Shown one piece after another: positions 1 to 8,087 of a DNA stretch of 64,000 bases. Numbering within the stretch: the first letter of the stretch is position 1; every line of letters begins with the position of its first letter. Source of the DNA: Clostridiales bacterium (lineage in GTDB: Bacteria; Bacillota; Clostridia; Oscillospirales; CAG-272); contig QALR01000007.1 of assembly GCA_003150035.1 (NCBI GenBank), positions 62,001 through 126,000 on the forward strand. The letters are read 5' to 3'. The translations under genes and the position numbers were made by a program. The notes under the pieces were generated by a model. The model was given only the letters and a program-made list of their open reading frames with translations. It had not been told where the DNA came from and ran no database searches.

Positions 1-570
1 AAAAAAACAGAGCTTTTGTTTCTGGCTCTCTTTATCCGTGCGCTTAAAACCGGCGGCAGATGCGCCTGCATTGTTCCCGACGGTGTGCTTTTCGGATCCT
101 CTAAGGCGCATAAGGATATAAGAAAAGAAATTATTGAGAACAACCGGCTTGAAGCGGTGATTTCTATGCCATCGGGTGTGTTTAAGCCATATGCCGGAGT
201 TTCCACGGCGATACTTATATTTACAAAAACCGGACACGGCGGAACGGACAATGTATGGTTTTACGATATGAGAGCGGACGGCTTTTCGCTTGACGATAAA
301 AGAACTCCGACACAGGAAAATAATATACCCGATATTATAGAGCGTTTTCATAACTCCGAGCAGGAAAAAGAGCGCAAAAGAACCGAACAGAGCTTTTTTG
401 TTCCGAAAGAAGAAATTGCCGGCAATGATTACGACCTTTCGATAAACAAGTACAAAAAGGTGGAGTATGTGCCTGTGGAGTATCCCTCCACAACGGAAAT
501 TATGGCAGATCTGCACGAACTTGAAACCGAGATTACCGCAGGACTTTCTGAATTGGAGGAAATACTGTGA
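1..570 (+). CDS. hsdM: Type I restriction-modification DNA methyltransferase subunit (HsdM), 3' part only
   Basis: C-terminal part of the N6-adenine methyltransferase subunit of a type I restriction-modification enzyme; it would pair with HsdS to methylate the recognition site. The frame is open from base 1, so the gene begins upstream of the window; the TTG at 16 is internal. Visible are the end of the Rossmann-like catalytic domain (CACIVPDGVLFG, then a stretch running into STAILIFTK) and a C-terminal tail with a helical segment after EYPSTTEIM that normally contacts HsdS. The N-terminal domain and NPPF catalytic motif lie outside the window. The stop overlaps the next gene's GTG start (GTGA), so the operon is translationally coupled. 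Confidence 0.9.
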   Translation, partial: KKTELLFLALFIRALKTGGRCACIVPDGVLFGSSKAHKDIRKEIIENNRLEAVISMPSGVFKPYAGVSTAILIFTKTGHGGTDNVWFYDMRADGFSLDDKRTPTQENNIPDIIERFHNSEQEKERKRTEQSFFVPKEEIAGNDYDLSINKYKKVEYVPVEYPSTTEIMADLHELETEITAGLSELEEIL

Positions 571-1082
571 GAAAGTGCAGAAGATGTATAACAATAATAA
601 ATAACGAGATTGATTATGATAAATTGGCAGAGGCGGTAGTGAAAGCCGTTAAAACTGAACCGGAAACACAAGAGGTAAAGACGGAAATATCGTTTTTGCA
701 AAAAATATGTTTTATTATCAGAAATAAAAAAGATACCGACAGAAATTTAACGATTGGTATTTTTTCGGGTTTGTTGACAGTTTTGTTTAATTCTTTGGCG
801 ATTATCGTAGCTTTGGTTGGCGTTCTCTTTTTAATAGGTATGTTTGTAACGGCTGTAAATACTTCATGGACAGCGGATAAAGTAGCGGCAAATATTGCAT
901 CAATAGTGCTTTCTGTGATACTGATATTTTTTTCTTTCCTGTTTGCTGTATTTCTTCGTGGTTCGGCAAACGAAATTAAAAAAGAGAAAGACAGTAATTT
1001 TATTTTATCCGTATTTTCGGGAGTTGTCAGCTTTTCCGCGCTGATTGTGGCTCTTATTGCATTACTTAAGGGGGTGGCGTAA
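567..1082 (+). CDS. Unrecognised membrane protein between hsdM and hsdS
   Basis: 171-residue protein of no family I recognise. The GTG start at 567 overlaps the hsdM stop and is preceded by GGAGG; the stop (TAATG) overlaps the hsdS start, so it is coupled on both sides and certainly part of the operon. Residues 1 to about 60 are polar and soluble. Hydrophobic segments follow at about 62-95 (long enough for two helices), 104-130 and 145-168, so probably four membrane helices with a short charged loop (NEIKKEKDSN) before the last. A membrane protein is not a known subunit of type I restriction enzymes; anchoring the complex or an accessory defence role is inference only. Confidence 0.75.
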   Translation: MRKCRRCITIINNEIDYDKLAEAVVKAVKTEPETQEVKTEISFLQKICFIIRNKKDTDRNLTIGIFSGLLTVLFNSLAIIVALVGVLFLIGMFVTAVNTSWTADKVAANIASIVLSVILIFFSFLFAVFLRGSANEIKKEKDSNFILSVFSGVVSFSALIVALIALLKGVA

Positions 1083-2230
1083 TGGCAAAACTGGGTGATG
1101 TTTTTAATTTACAAATGGGAAAAACGCCTTCCAGAAATAAATCCAGTTATTGGAATAACGGCGAATATAACTGGGTATCTATCTCAGATTTAAGTAATTA
1201 TCAAAAGTATGTAGAATCTACAAAAGAAAAGATTTCTTTGTTAGCTGTACAAGAAAGCGGGATAAAAAGCGTTCCTGCGAACACAGTGATTATGAGTTTT
1301 AAACTTTCATTAGGGAAAACAGCTATTACACAAGAATCTATATATACCAATGAAGCAATAATGGCATTTATTCCAACAGGTAAATATGATGTTTTACCGG
1401 ATTATTTTTATTATTTGTTCTCTGCAAAGGATTGGTCAAAAGGGACAAACCGTGCGGTTATGGGAACAACTTTGAATAAAGCGTTGCTTTTTGAAATAGA
1501 TGTTCCGATTCCGCCTATTGATGAACAGCGGAGAATTGCGGCGGTGTTGGACAAGGTCAGCGACCTTATTGCTAAACGCCGCCAACAGCTGGACAAGCTC
1601 GATTTACTTATCAAATCCCGATTTATCGAACTGTTTGGGGATCCGGTGAGCAATCCATTTGGGTGGAAAAAACAACTGCTTGGCACCGTATGCGATGTGA
1701 GGGATGGAACCCATGATTCACCTGAGTATTATGAAACCGGATATCCGCTTGTAACATCGAAAAATGTAACAAGTGGGCGCATAGACCTTTCTGGTTGCAG
1801 CTTTATTTCAGAATCAGCATACAACCAGATTAACGAAAGATCCAAAGTCGATTTTGGTGACATTATTATGCCCATGATCGGTACGGTTGGAAAACCGGTC
1901 ATTGTTGACATCGAGCCGGTATTCGCAATAAAGAATGTTGCGCTGATAAAGTTCCCCACGGATGCCCCAGTCAACAATATATATATCCGAGCTTTTCTGG
2001 AATCAGATTATTTTGACAGAGCGGTAACAAGCAAAGTGCGTGGCGGGACACAAAAGTTTATTGCTCTGGGTGATATTCGTAGATTGGAAATTTTGATACC
2101 CGACAGTGCAATGCAAGACCAATTCGCCGCCTTCGTGGAACAGGCCGACAAATCAAAATTTGAGGTACAATCTAGCCTTGAAAAGCTCGAAATATTAAAA
2201 AAATCGTTAATGCAACGATACTTTGGGTGA
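1082..2230 (+). CDS. hsdS: Type I restriction enzyme specificity subunit (HsdS)
   Basis: 382-residue DNA-recognition subunit that sets the bipartite target sequence for both methylation and cleavage. It has the usual two-repeat layout: target-recognition domain 1 (about residues 1-140, starting AKLGDVFNLQMGKTPSR), a conserved helical spacer (IPPIDEQRRIAAVLDKVSDL, then helix to FIELFGDP), target-recognition domain 2 (about 195-350, GWKKQLLGTVCDVRDGTHDSPEY) and a second C-terminal helix. Length is typical for a complete HsdS. The two domains look unrelated in sequence, as expected for an asymmetric target. No second hsdS copy or inverted repeat indicating phase-variable shuffling was seen in the window. 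Confidence 0.93.
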   Translation: MAKLGDVFNLQMGKTPSRNKSSYWNNGEYNWVSISDLSNYQKYVESTKEKISLLAVQESGIKSVPANTVIMSFKLSLGKTAITQESIYTNEAIMAFIPTGKYDVLPDYFYYLFSAKDWSKGTNRAVMGTTLNKALLFEIDVPIPPIDEQRRIAAVLDKVSDLIAKRRQQLDKLDLLIKSRFIELFGDPVSNPFGWKKQLLGTVCDVRDGTHDSPEYYETGYPLVTSKNVTSGRIDLSGCSFISESAYNQINERSKVDFGDIIMPMIGTVGKPVIVDIEPVFAIKNVALIKFPTDAPVNNIYIRAFLESDYFDRAVTSKVRGGTQKFIALGDIRRLEILIPDSAMQDQFAAFVEQADKSKFEVQSSLEKLEILKKSLMQRYFG

Positions 2231-2242
2231 GGTGACAATATA

Positions 2243-3184
2243 ATGCTGTCAGATTCTTTTGATACAGAAATAATCCGTTATAATTTGCAGAATTGTAATG
2301 AGTGCTATTATAATTCACTTAGAACAATTTATCATTATACTTCGCCTGAGGGTCTTATAGGTATTTTACAGCAGAATAATCCTGTGCTCTGGTTTTCAAG
2401 ATATGATATTCTGAATGACACAGCCGAGGGTAAAAATGTTATGAGTGTCTATAGAAAAGCATGTAACAAACTGTTAAATTCAAAAGAAATAAGTAAGCGA
2501 TTTTATGATGATATTTATAATTTGGAGATAGCTAAAAAAACAGCTTTGATTTACAAGGAGGCTAAAAACAACTCAATACACGGAAAATATACTGAATGCG
2601 ATAAATATATTTGCTCTTTTTCAAAAAATGATGATTCGTTGCCTATGTGGAATTATTATGTAAAAAACAATAAATTTGAAGGATTCAATATCGGATTTAC
2701 ATTTTTTGTAAATGAATATGATATACATAAAACAGCATTAGATAACGGTTATTCTATTGAATTTTATTCTGTTATATATGATGAAAATCAAAAACTTGAA
2801 ATTATAAAGAAAAAAATATTAAATATATATTCAGCTATAACCAATTATGACAAACAAATCAATAGAGTTCAAACTCACTTAATGAATGTTCTTAATGATT
2901 ATAGTTTGATTTTTAAAACTGAATGTTTCAAACACGAAGAAGAAGTTCGTGCAATTATTGAACTGCCGAGAGAACAAAATATATTTGAAATAAAATATCG
3001 CACTAAAAACGGTTATATTATTCCGTATATTTCATTTGAATTATCAAAAGTTAATATTTGCGAAATAAATATAGGACCACTTTTAAATGACGATAACTGT
3101 AAAAAGAATATTACTGATATGCTTTTAAGATACAATTACCACCCGTGCCGTATTAAATCATCAGCAATACCTATTAGATATTAA
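2243..3184 (+). CDS. DUF2971 domain protein inside the restriction operon
   Basis: 313-residue protein with the pattern of DUF2971: an N-terminal YHYTSPEGLIGIL segment, a FSRYDILNDTAEG motif, YICSFSKNDDSLPMWNYY in the middle, and a C-terminal FKHEEEVRAIIE motif. DUF2971 proteins have no established biochemical role but are repeatedly found in defence loci. It begins 12 bp after hsdS with a GGTGA-type site and ends 18 bp before hsdR, so it is probably co-transcribed. The gene is visibly more AT-rich than hsdR and hsdS (runs of AAT, ATA and AAA codons), suggesting separate acquisition. Whether it is an add-on to the restriction system or an independent defence gene cannot be told here. Confidence 0.8.
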   Translation: MLSDSFDTEIIRYNLQNCNECYYNSLRTIYHYTSPEGLIGILQQNNPVLWFSRYDILNDTAEGKNVMSVYRKACNKLLNSKEISKRFYDDIYNLEIAKKTALIYKEAKNNSIHGKYTECDKYICSFSKNDDSLPMWNYYVKNNKFEGFNIGFTFFVNEYDIHKTALDNGYSIEFYSVIYDENQKLEIIKKKILNIYSAITNYDKQINRVQTHLMNVLNDYSLIFKTECFKHEEEVRAIIELPREQNIFEIKYRTKNGYIIPYISFELSKVNICEINIGPLLNDDNCKKNITDMLLRYNYHPCRIKSSAIPIRY

Positions 3185-3202
3185 AACTGAGAGGTTATTT
3201 AT

Positions 3203-6200
3203 ATGACCAACTTTGATTTTTTAAAGTCAGATCCGCAGTTCTCCGCCTTTGCAGATGTGGCGGTATCTGCCGAAAATCTTGTGAATATAGATAAGGACGC
3301 ATCGGTTTTAAACTGCCGCAGGGCAATGGAGTTTGCGATAAAATGGATGTATTCGGTTGACAGGGATTTGAAAACTCCGTATGACAACAATCTTGCCTGC
3401 CTTATGAACACGGACGATTTCCGATCAGTCATTGACGACAATTTGTATAAACGTCTTGATTTTATAAGAAAGACCGGCAACATCGCGGCGCACGGAGGAC
3501 GGAAAATCTCGCTCGATCAGGCAAAGCTCTGCATAGAAAACCTTTATTATTTCCTTGATTACGTTGCTTACTGTTACGGCAAAGACTATAAAGAAAGCGC
3601 ATTTGATCCGTCTCTGCTTGAGCTTACGACCGAGGAAGCGCTGTCCTTTGTTACGGAAAAAACCGTTGATTTTGAAGCGCTCGCCGCGGAAAACAGAGCT
3701 TTAAAGGACGAGCTTACCGCCCGACGGGAGAAGCATCAGCAGACTTATGTGCCTAAACCGCTCGATTTATCGGAATTTAAAACTCGCAGAATTTACATAG
3801 ACACAACGCTTGAAGATGCCGGCTGGGCAGAGGGCAAAAACTGGATAAACGAGGTTGAGCTTCACGGTATGCCCAACAATTCGGAAACAGGCTATGCTGA
3901 TTATGTATTGTACGATGATACGCATAAGCCGTTAGCCGTTGTTGAGGCAAAACGCACCTGCAAAGATGTTTCCGTCGGAAGACAGCAGGCAAAGCTGTAT
4001 GCCGACATTTTGGAAAAGCAATACGGCAGACGTCCTGTCATCTTTTTAACCAACGGCTTTGAAACAAGAATTGACGACGGACAGTATCCCGAAAGAAAGG
4101 TCGCCTCAGTATATTCCAAGCGTGATTTGGAAAAACTGTTCAACCTGCGCAGGATGAGGGTCAGCCTTAAAAATATAACGGTTGATAAAAACATTGCCGG
4201 AAGATATTATCAGGAAAGTGCAGTAAAAGCCGTATGCGACGCGTTTGACAGCAAAAACCGGAGAAAAGCGCTTCTCGTTATGGCGACAGGCTCAGGCAAA
4301 ACAAGAACTGTTATCGCGCTCTGCAAGGTTCTGCTAAGTCACGGCTGGGTTAAAAACATTTTGTTTTTGGCTGACAGAACCGCGCTTATAACCCAAGCCA
4401 AGCGCTCGTTTGTTAATCTGATGCCGGATTTATCGGTTACAAACCTGTGCGAGGAAAAGGGCAACTATGCGGCGCACTGCGTATTTTCCACATATCAGAC
4501 AATGTATAACTGCATAGACGACGTCAAAGACAATGAGGGCAGGCTCTTTACAAGCGGGCATTTTGACCTTGTTATATGTGATGAGGCGCACCGTTCGGTT
4601 TACAATAAATACAGAGATATTTTCAATTACTTTGACGCGCCGCTGGTCGGACTTACCGCAACGCCCAAAGATGAAATTGATAAAAACACATACGAAATAT
4701 TTGAGCTTGAAAACGGCGTCCCAACTTACGGCTATGAACTCAGCCAGGCTGTAAAAGACGGTTATCTTGTCGACTATATGTCTGTGGAATCAAGCGTAAA
4801 GTTTATTGAGCAGGGCATTTCTTACAATGAGCTGTCAGAAGAAGAAAAGCAGGAATATGAAAATCTGTTCGCAGACGAGGACGGGGAAGTGCCGGAGCGG
4901 ATAGCGTCTTCCGCTCTTAACGAATGGATTTTTAACCGCGATACCATTCGTCAGGTGCTGAACGTGCTTATGACAAACGGCATTAAAATTGAATATGGCG
5001 GAAAAATCGGCAAAACAATTATATTTGCGAAAAATCATCTTCACGCTGAAAAGATACTTGAAGTCTTTAACAGCGAATATCCGCATCTTAACGGTTTCGC
5101 GAAGGTGATCGATAATAAAATTACATACGCGCAAAGTCTGATAGACGAATTTTCCGACCCCAAAAAACTCCCTCAGATCGCGATTTCGGTTGATATGCTT
5201 GATACCGGCATTGACGTGCCCGAGGTTTTGAATCTTGTTTTCTTTAAAAAGGTTATGAGCAAGGCGAAATTCTGGCAGATGATAGGCAGGGGCACACGTC
5301 TTTGTCCGGGACTTTTGGACGGCGAGGATAAAACTAAGTTCTATATTTTCGACTTCTGCGGCAACTTTGAGTTTTTCCGTATGGGCGGAAAAGGAAGATC
5401 TGCCAATCAAATCGCTTTGCAGGGTGCAATTTTTAACCTTAAAGCACAAATGGCTTTTAAACTTCAGGATCTGGCGTATCAAACCGAAGAGTTGATCGCT
5501 TTTCGCAAAGAGCTTGTGGACGATATGGTTCGCAAGGTTAAGGAACTTAACAAGGAGAACTTTGCCGTTCGTCAACACCTTAAATATGTTGAATTATATG
5601 CAAATGCAGATAATTATACCGCCCTTTCCTATGATGATACATTAATTATTGCAGACGAACTCGCTCCGCTTATCACACCTGACGAAGATGATCCGAAAGC
5701 GATGCGCTTTGATGCCTTGATGTACGGTATTGAGCTTGCGTATCTTGCAGGAAAGAAATACAGCAAAGCACGCAGTGACCTATATAAAAAAGTATCGGCA
5801 ATCTCCGGTGTGGCAAACATTCCCGAAATCATGGCGCAGTCAGAACTTATCAACAAAATTTTGCATACGGATTATGTGGATAATGCCGGCATTAACGAGT
5901 TTGAGCACATTCGTAAAAGCTTGAGAGTTTTAATCAAATACATCCCATACAATGGCGCGATATATCATACCAACTTTGATGACGAAATTCTTTCAATTGA
6001 TTGGAATGAATCGGAGCTTGAAAATGACGATCTGAAAAATTACAAGGCGAAAGCGGAGTTTTATGTCCGTCAGCATCAGGATAATGAAGTTATTGCAAAA
6101 CTAAAGTCAAACATTCCGCTAAGCCCTGCCGATGTTAAAGTATTGGAAGAAATATTGTGGAGTGAAGTTGGCACTAAAGAGGACTACGAAGCGGAATTCG

Positions 6201-6496
6201 GCAAAAAACCACTTGGTGAGTTCGTTCGCGAAATTGTAGGACTTGATATGAGTGCGGCAAAAGAAGCGTTTGCGAAGTACCTGAATGATGTAAATCTTGA
6301 TTCAAAACAGATTTATTTTGTTAATCAAATAATTGAGTATATCGTTCACAACGGCTTGATGAAAGATCTGTCTGTATTACAGGAACCTCCCTTCACCGAT
6401 AAAGGCAGCGTTGTGGAAGTATTCACCGACCTTACCGTTTGGATGGGTATACGCAAGATTATTGAGCAAGTAAATGCAAATGCAGTAGCGGCGTAA
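3203..6496 (+). CDS. hsdR: Type I restriction enzyme endonuclease/translocase subunit (HsdR)
   Basis: 1097-residue motor and nuclease subunit that translocates and cuts unmethylated DNA. Domains in order: an N-terminal DUF4145-like helical domain (about 10-125, with RAMEFAIKWMY and IRKTGNIAAHG), a short coiled linker, a PD-(D/E)xK nuclease domain (about 195-300, with GYADYVLYDD and AVVEAKR), and an SF2 helicase: Walker A ATGSGKT at 361-367, DEAH at 460-463, LTATP, and motif VI in GRGTRLCPG. A C-terminal helical domain binds the methylase core. All motifs needed for activity are present. It has its own RBS (GAGAGG). It resembles the EcoEI/EcoKI-like HsdR group. No frameshift seen. Confidence 0.95.
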   Translation: MTNFDFLKSDPQFSAFADVAVSAENLVNIDKDASVLNCRRAMEFAIKWMYSVDRDLKTPYDNNLACLMNTDDFRSVIDDNLYKRLDFIRKTGNIAAHGGRKISLDQAKLCIENLYYFLDYVAYCYGKDYKESAFDPSLLELTTEEALSFVTEKTVDFEALAAENRALKDELTARREKHQQTYVPKPLDLSEFKTRRIYIDTTLEDAGWAEGKNWINEVELHGMPNNSETGYADYVLYDDTHKPLAVVEAKRTCKDVSVGRQQAKLYADILEKQYGRRPVIFLTNGFETRIDDGQYPERKVASVYSKRDLEKLFNLRRMRVSLKNITVDKNIAGRYYQESAVKAVCDAFDSKNRRKALLVMATGSGKTRTVIALCKVLLSHGWVKNILFLADRTALITQAKRSFVNLMPDLSVTNLCEEKGNYAAHCVFSTYQTMYNCIDDVKDNEGRLFTSGHFDLVICDEAHRSVYNKYRDIFNYFDAPLVGLTATPKDEIDKNTYEIFELENGVPTYGYELSQAVKDGYLVDYMSVESSVKFIEQGISYNELSEEEKQEYENLFADEDGEVPERIASSALNEWIFNRDTIRQVLNVLMTNGIKIEYGGKIGKTIIFAKNHLHAEKILEVFNSEYPHLNGFAKVIDNKITYAQSLIDEFSDPKKLPQIAISVDMLDTGIDVPEVLNLVFFKKVMSKAKFWQMIGRGTRLCPGLLDGEDKTKFYIFDFCGNFEFFRMGGKGRSANQIALQGAIFNLKAQMAFKLQDLAYQTEELIAFRKELVDDMVRKVKELNKENFAVRQHLKYVELYANADNYTALSYDDTLIIADELAPLITPDEDDPKAMRFDALMYGIELAYLAGKKYSKARSDLYKKVSAISGVANIPEIMAQSELINKILHTDYVDNAGINEFEHIRKSLRVLIKYIPYNGAIYHTNFDDEILSIDWNESELENDDLKNYKAKAEFYVRQHQDNEVIAKLKSNIPLSPADVKVLEEILWSEVGTKEDYEAEFGKKPLGEFVREIVGLDMSAAKEAFAKYLNDVNLDSKQIYFVNQIIEYIVHNGLMKDLSVLQEPPFTDKGSVVEVFTDLTVWMGIRKIIEQVNANAVAA

Positions 6497-6558
6497 ATGA
6501 TGAATGAAACTTCATTAGAAATTGTCAGCAAATACAAAACGCTATATTGAGGTAATAA

Positions 6559-6951
6559 ATGCATATACAACAGACGGAAAACAAAATAGATTTTGATTTA
6601 TTTAAAAGCAATGTGTGCCATCGGTTAAAAGAACTTGGAGACACGGAGTTTATGATAGACCTTTTGGAATCGGGAATAATTCGCCAATACTATGATAAAC
6701 AATGGTATCCGGAAGCTCTGTATTTACTTGCGATGCTTGATTATGTAAGCAGAGTTAATGAGGTGGCACTATGTACGGATTACGATGATCTGCGCAATAA
6801 AAAACTTCAGGAAACTGCATTTCCGTCGAGCATAATTGCACAGGCACTTGTTACCGGCGATGAAACCATCAAAAGCAAAGCGATTGAGGAATCTATACCG
6901 GAATTTATACGATTCAATATTGTAGAGAAAGACGTTCCGGATGTAGTATAA
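6559..6951 (+). CDS. Hypothetical protein, 130 aa
   Basis: Soluble 130-residue protein that I do not recognise. The start is preceded by GAGGTAATAA, a good RBS. The middle reads as helices (MIDLLESGIIRQYYDKQWYPEALYLLAMLDYVSRV) and the residues that follow include a conserved-looking CTDYDDLRNKKL. No membrane segment, signal peptide or catalytic motif is visible. It lies between hsdR and the small-protein cassette that starts at 7026, in the same direction, with a promoter-like segment just after its stop. It could be the last gene of the restriction operon or the first of the cassette; the internal promoter at 6971-6999 favours the former. Confidence 0.65.
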   Translation: MHIQQTENKIDFDLFKSNVCHRLKELGDTEFMIDLLESGIIRQYYDKQWYPEALYLLAMLDYVSRVNEVALCTDYDDLRNKKLQETAFPSSIIAQALVTGDETIKSKAIEESIPEFIRFNIVEKDVPDVV

Positions 6952-6957
6952 AGTCTT

Positions 6958-7028
6958 TGAAAAAAACCGCTGGACTTGTGAAAACCTTTGTGGTATGTTG
7001 TTGTACTGCAAAGGAGGTGCTACAAATG
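6958..7028 (+). promoter_or_regulatory. Promoter/RBS segment, copy A of a duplicated leader
   Basis: This 71-base segment ending in the ATG of the 83-residue gene is closely similar to the segment in front of the first recombinase (12711-12779). Shared blocks are AAAAAAC, CGCTGGA, AAAAC, TGTGGTAT, GTTGT, CTGC and AAGGAGGTG. A promoter can be read as TGGACT (6971-6976), 17 bp, TATGTT (6994-6999) with an extended -10 TGG. Copy B keeps exactly the same spacing. Confidence 0.55.
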
Positions 7029-7277
7029 GCACGAATAACAGTACAGGATGTATACAACGGCGCAAAATATAATGTGATGAGTGCGGCGGTGGCAGACTAT
7101 CTCAAGAACGGTCGTCCGGCAGAGTATGACGAGCGGACTTGGATGGATATGCTACTCGTAAAACACGCATTGATTGCAGCAGAAAAAATGAATAAAGAGG
7201 GCGACTCGATATCGGTAATGTTCGATGGCGAGTCGCCCTCTTCTTATGTGAGGTGGGATGAAAATGACAACACTTGA
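7026..7277 (+). CDS. Small hypothetical protein, 83 aa, first gene of cassette
   Basis: 83-residue protein starting MARITVQDVYNGAKYN. The ATG at 7026 is chosen over an upstream in-frame start because of a perfect AAGGAGGTG seven bases before it. The protein is soluble, slightly acidic and has no recognised catalytic motif. Its 3' end carries a perfect 13-bp inverted repeat inside the coding sequence (7196-7241). It overlaps the next gene by 14 bp. Small proteins of this kind often accompany DUF6809 genes in clostridial genomes; function is unknown and I do not assign one. Confidence 0.7.
   Translation: MARITVQDVYNGAKYNVMSAAVADYLKNGRPAEYDERTWMDMLLVKHALIAAEKMNKEGDSISVMFDGESPSSYVRWDENDNT
7196..7241 (+). 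repeat. Perfect 13-bp inverted repeat inside a coding region
   Basis: AGAGGGCGACTCG at 7196-7208 is matched exactly by CGAGTCGCCCTCT at 7229-7241, with a 20-base loop. The hairpin lies in the last 80 bases of the 83-residue gene, just ahead of the DUF6809 start. The following TCTTCTTATG is only weakly T-rich, so it is a poor terminator but a stable RNA stem. Confidence 0.7.
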
Positions 7278-7548
7278 AGATTTGTACTACGGCAACATCA
7301 GTCCACATGAAAGGTACATCAAGCGAGGGACGAGAGTGGATAAGCTCGTCAAGCTGATATGCAAAAACGAGGATGAGCTGACTGCAGGGCTTACGGAGAA
7401 GCAGAAAGAAACCTTTGAAAAATTCAAAGACTGCACAAGTGAACTCTCCTGTATCACCGAGCGTGAGGCGTTCAGTTCGGGATTTATCCTCGCAACGCGC
7501 ATAATGGTGGAAGTGATGCAAGGTTTGGAGGAGGTTGAGAATATATGA
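7264..7548 (+). CDS. DUF6809 family protein
   Basis: 94-residue protein matching the DUF6809 pattern: TLEDLYYGNISPHERYI at the N-terminus, a helical core (LVKLICKNEDELTAGLTEKQ), and a C-terminal TEREAFSSGFILATRIMVEV helix. The second of two in-frame ATGs (7264) is chosen because GAGGTGGG lies seven bases before it, while the ATG at 7258 abuts the RBS. DUF6809 proteins are common small proteins of gut Clostridia, often on mobile elements, and have no assigned function. The gene overlaps its neighbours on both sides (14 bp and 4 bp). Confidence 0.8.
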   Translation: MTTLEDLYYGNISPHERYIKRGTRVDKLVKLICKNEDELTAGLTEKQKETFEKFKDCTSELSCITEREAFSSGFILATRIMVEVMQGLEEVENI

Positions 7549-8087
7549 GCAGATATTTTACGCTATATCTCGAAGATTATTCTGCCTCTCCATTGTGCCC
7601 CGGCACTAAAAAATATTATGTAAACAAACAGGAACTTACAGAGTTTTTAAAAGCGATAGAATATACCGAAGAAAACTCTATGGTCTCTATTAGTCAAAAG
7701 GCGGTGAATTCTATTGAGCAAACAGTGATTACTCTTAATGAATACCAGTGGGAGCATATCAACACTTGGGGATTTCTGTATATGATGAAAGCTCAAAAAA
7801 TCATAGCGGAACAGATATTACTAAAAATCAAAAACAAGTATTATCGGTGCGTCAAACCCACGTTTACAGGACTTCAATATTCAACTGAAAAAACAGATTG
7901 GATTCCTATCGGAAATAACCTATGGGGTTTTCCCAATATATTTGAAATTAAAGGCGACCAACACAGATATCGCTTATACGTGATAGCGCAAGAATACACA
8001 TCGATTGAAGAAGCACGGGCTGATATGTCAGATACATCAAAAATAATATTAAAAAGCGTATGTGGGGATGTGTTTGGAGATGGATAA
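7545..8087 (+). CDS. Hypothetical protein, 180 aa
   Basis: 180-residue soluble protein not recognised. The start overlaps the previous stop (ATGA) and GGAGG lies upstream, so translation is coupled. The protein is rich in Tyr and Trp and looks mixed alpha/beta; segments such as HRYRLYVIAQEYTSIEEARADM suggest a compact domain with a C-terminal repeat-like strand-helix unit. No signal peptide or membrane segment. It overlaps the start of the CAP-domain lipoprotein gene by 8 bp or more, so the four genes 7026-8940 probably form one transcript. Confidence 0.65.
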   Translation: MSRYFTLYLEDYSASPLCPGTKKYYVNKQELTEFLKAIEYTEENSMVSISQKAVNSIEQTVITLNEYQWEHINTWGFLYMMKAQKIIAEQILLKIKNKYYRCVKPTFTGLQYSTEKTDWIPIGNNLWGFPNIFEIKGDQHRYRLYVIAQEYTSIEEARADMSDTSKIILKSVCGDVFGDG

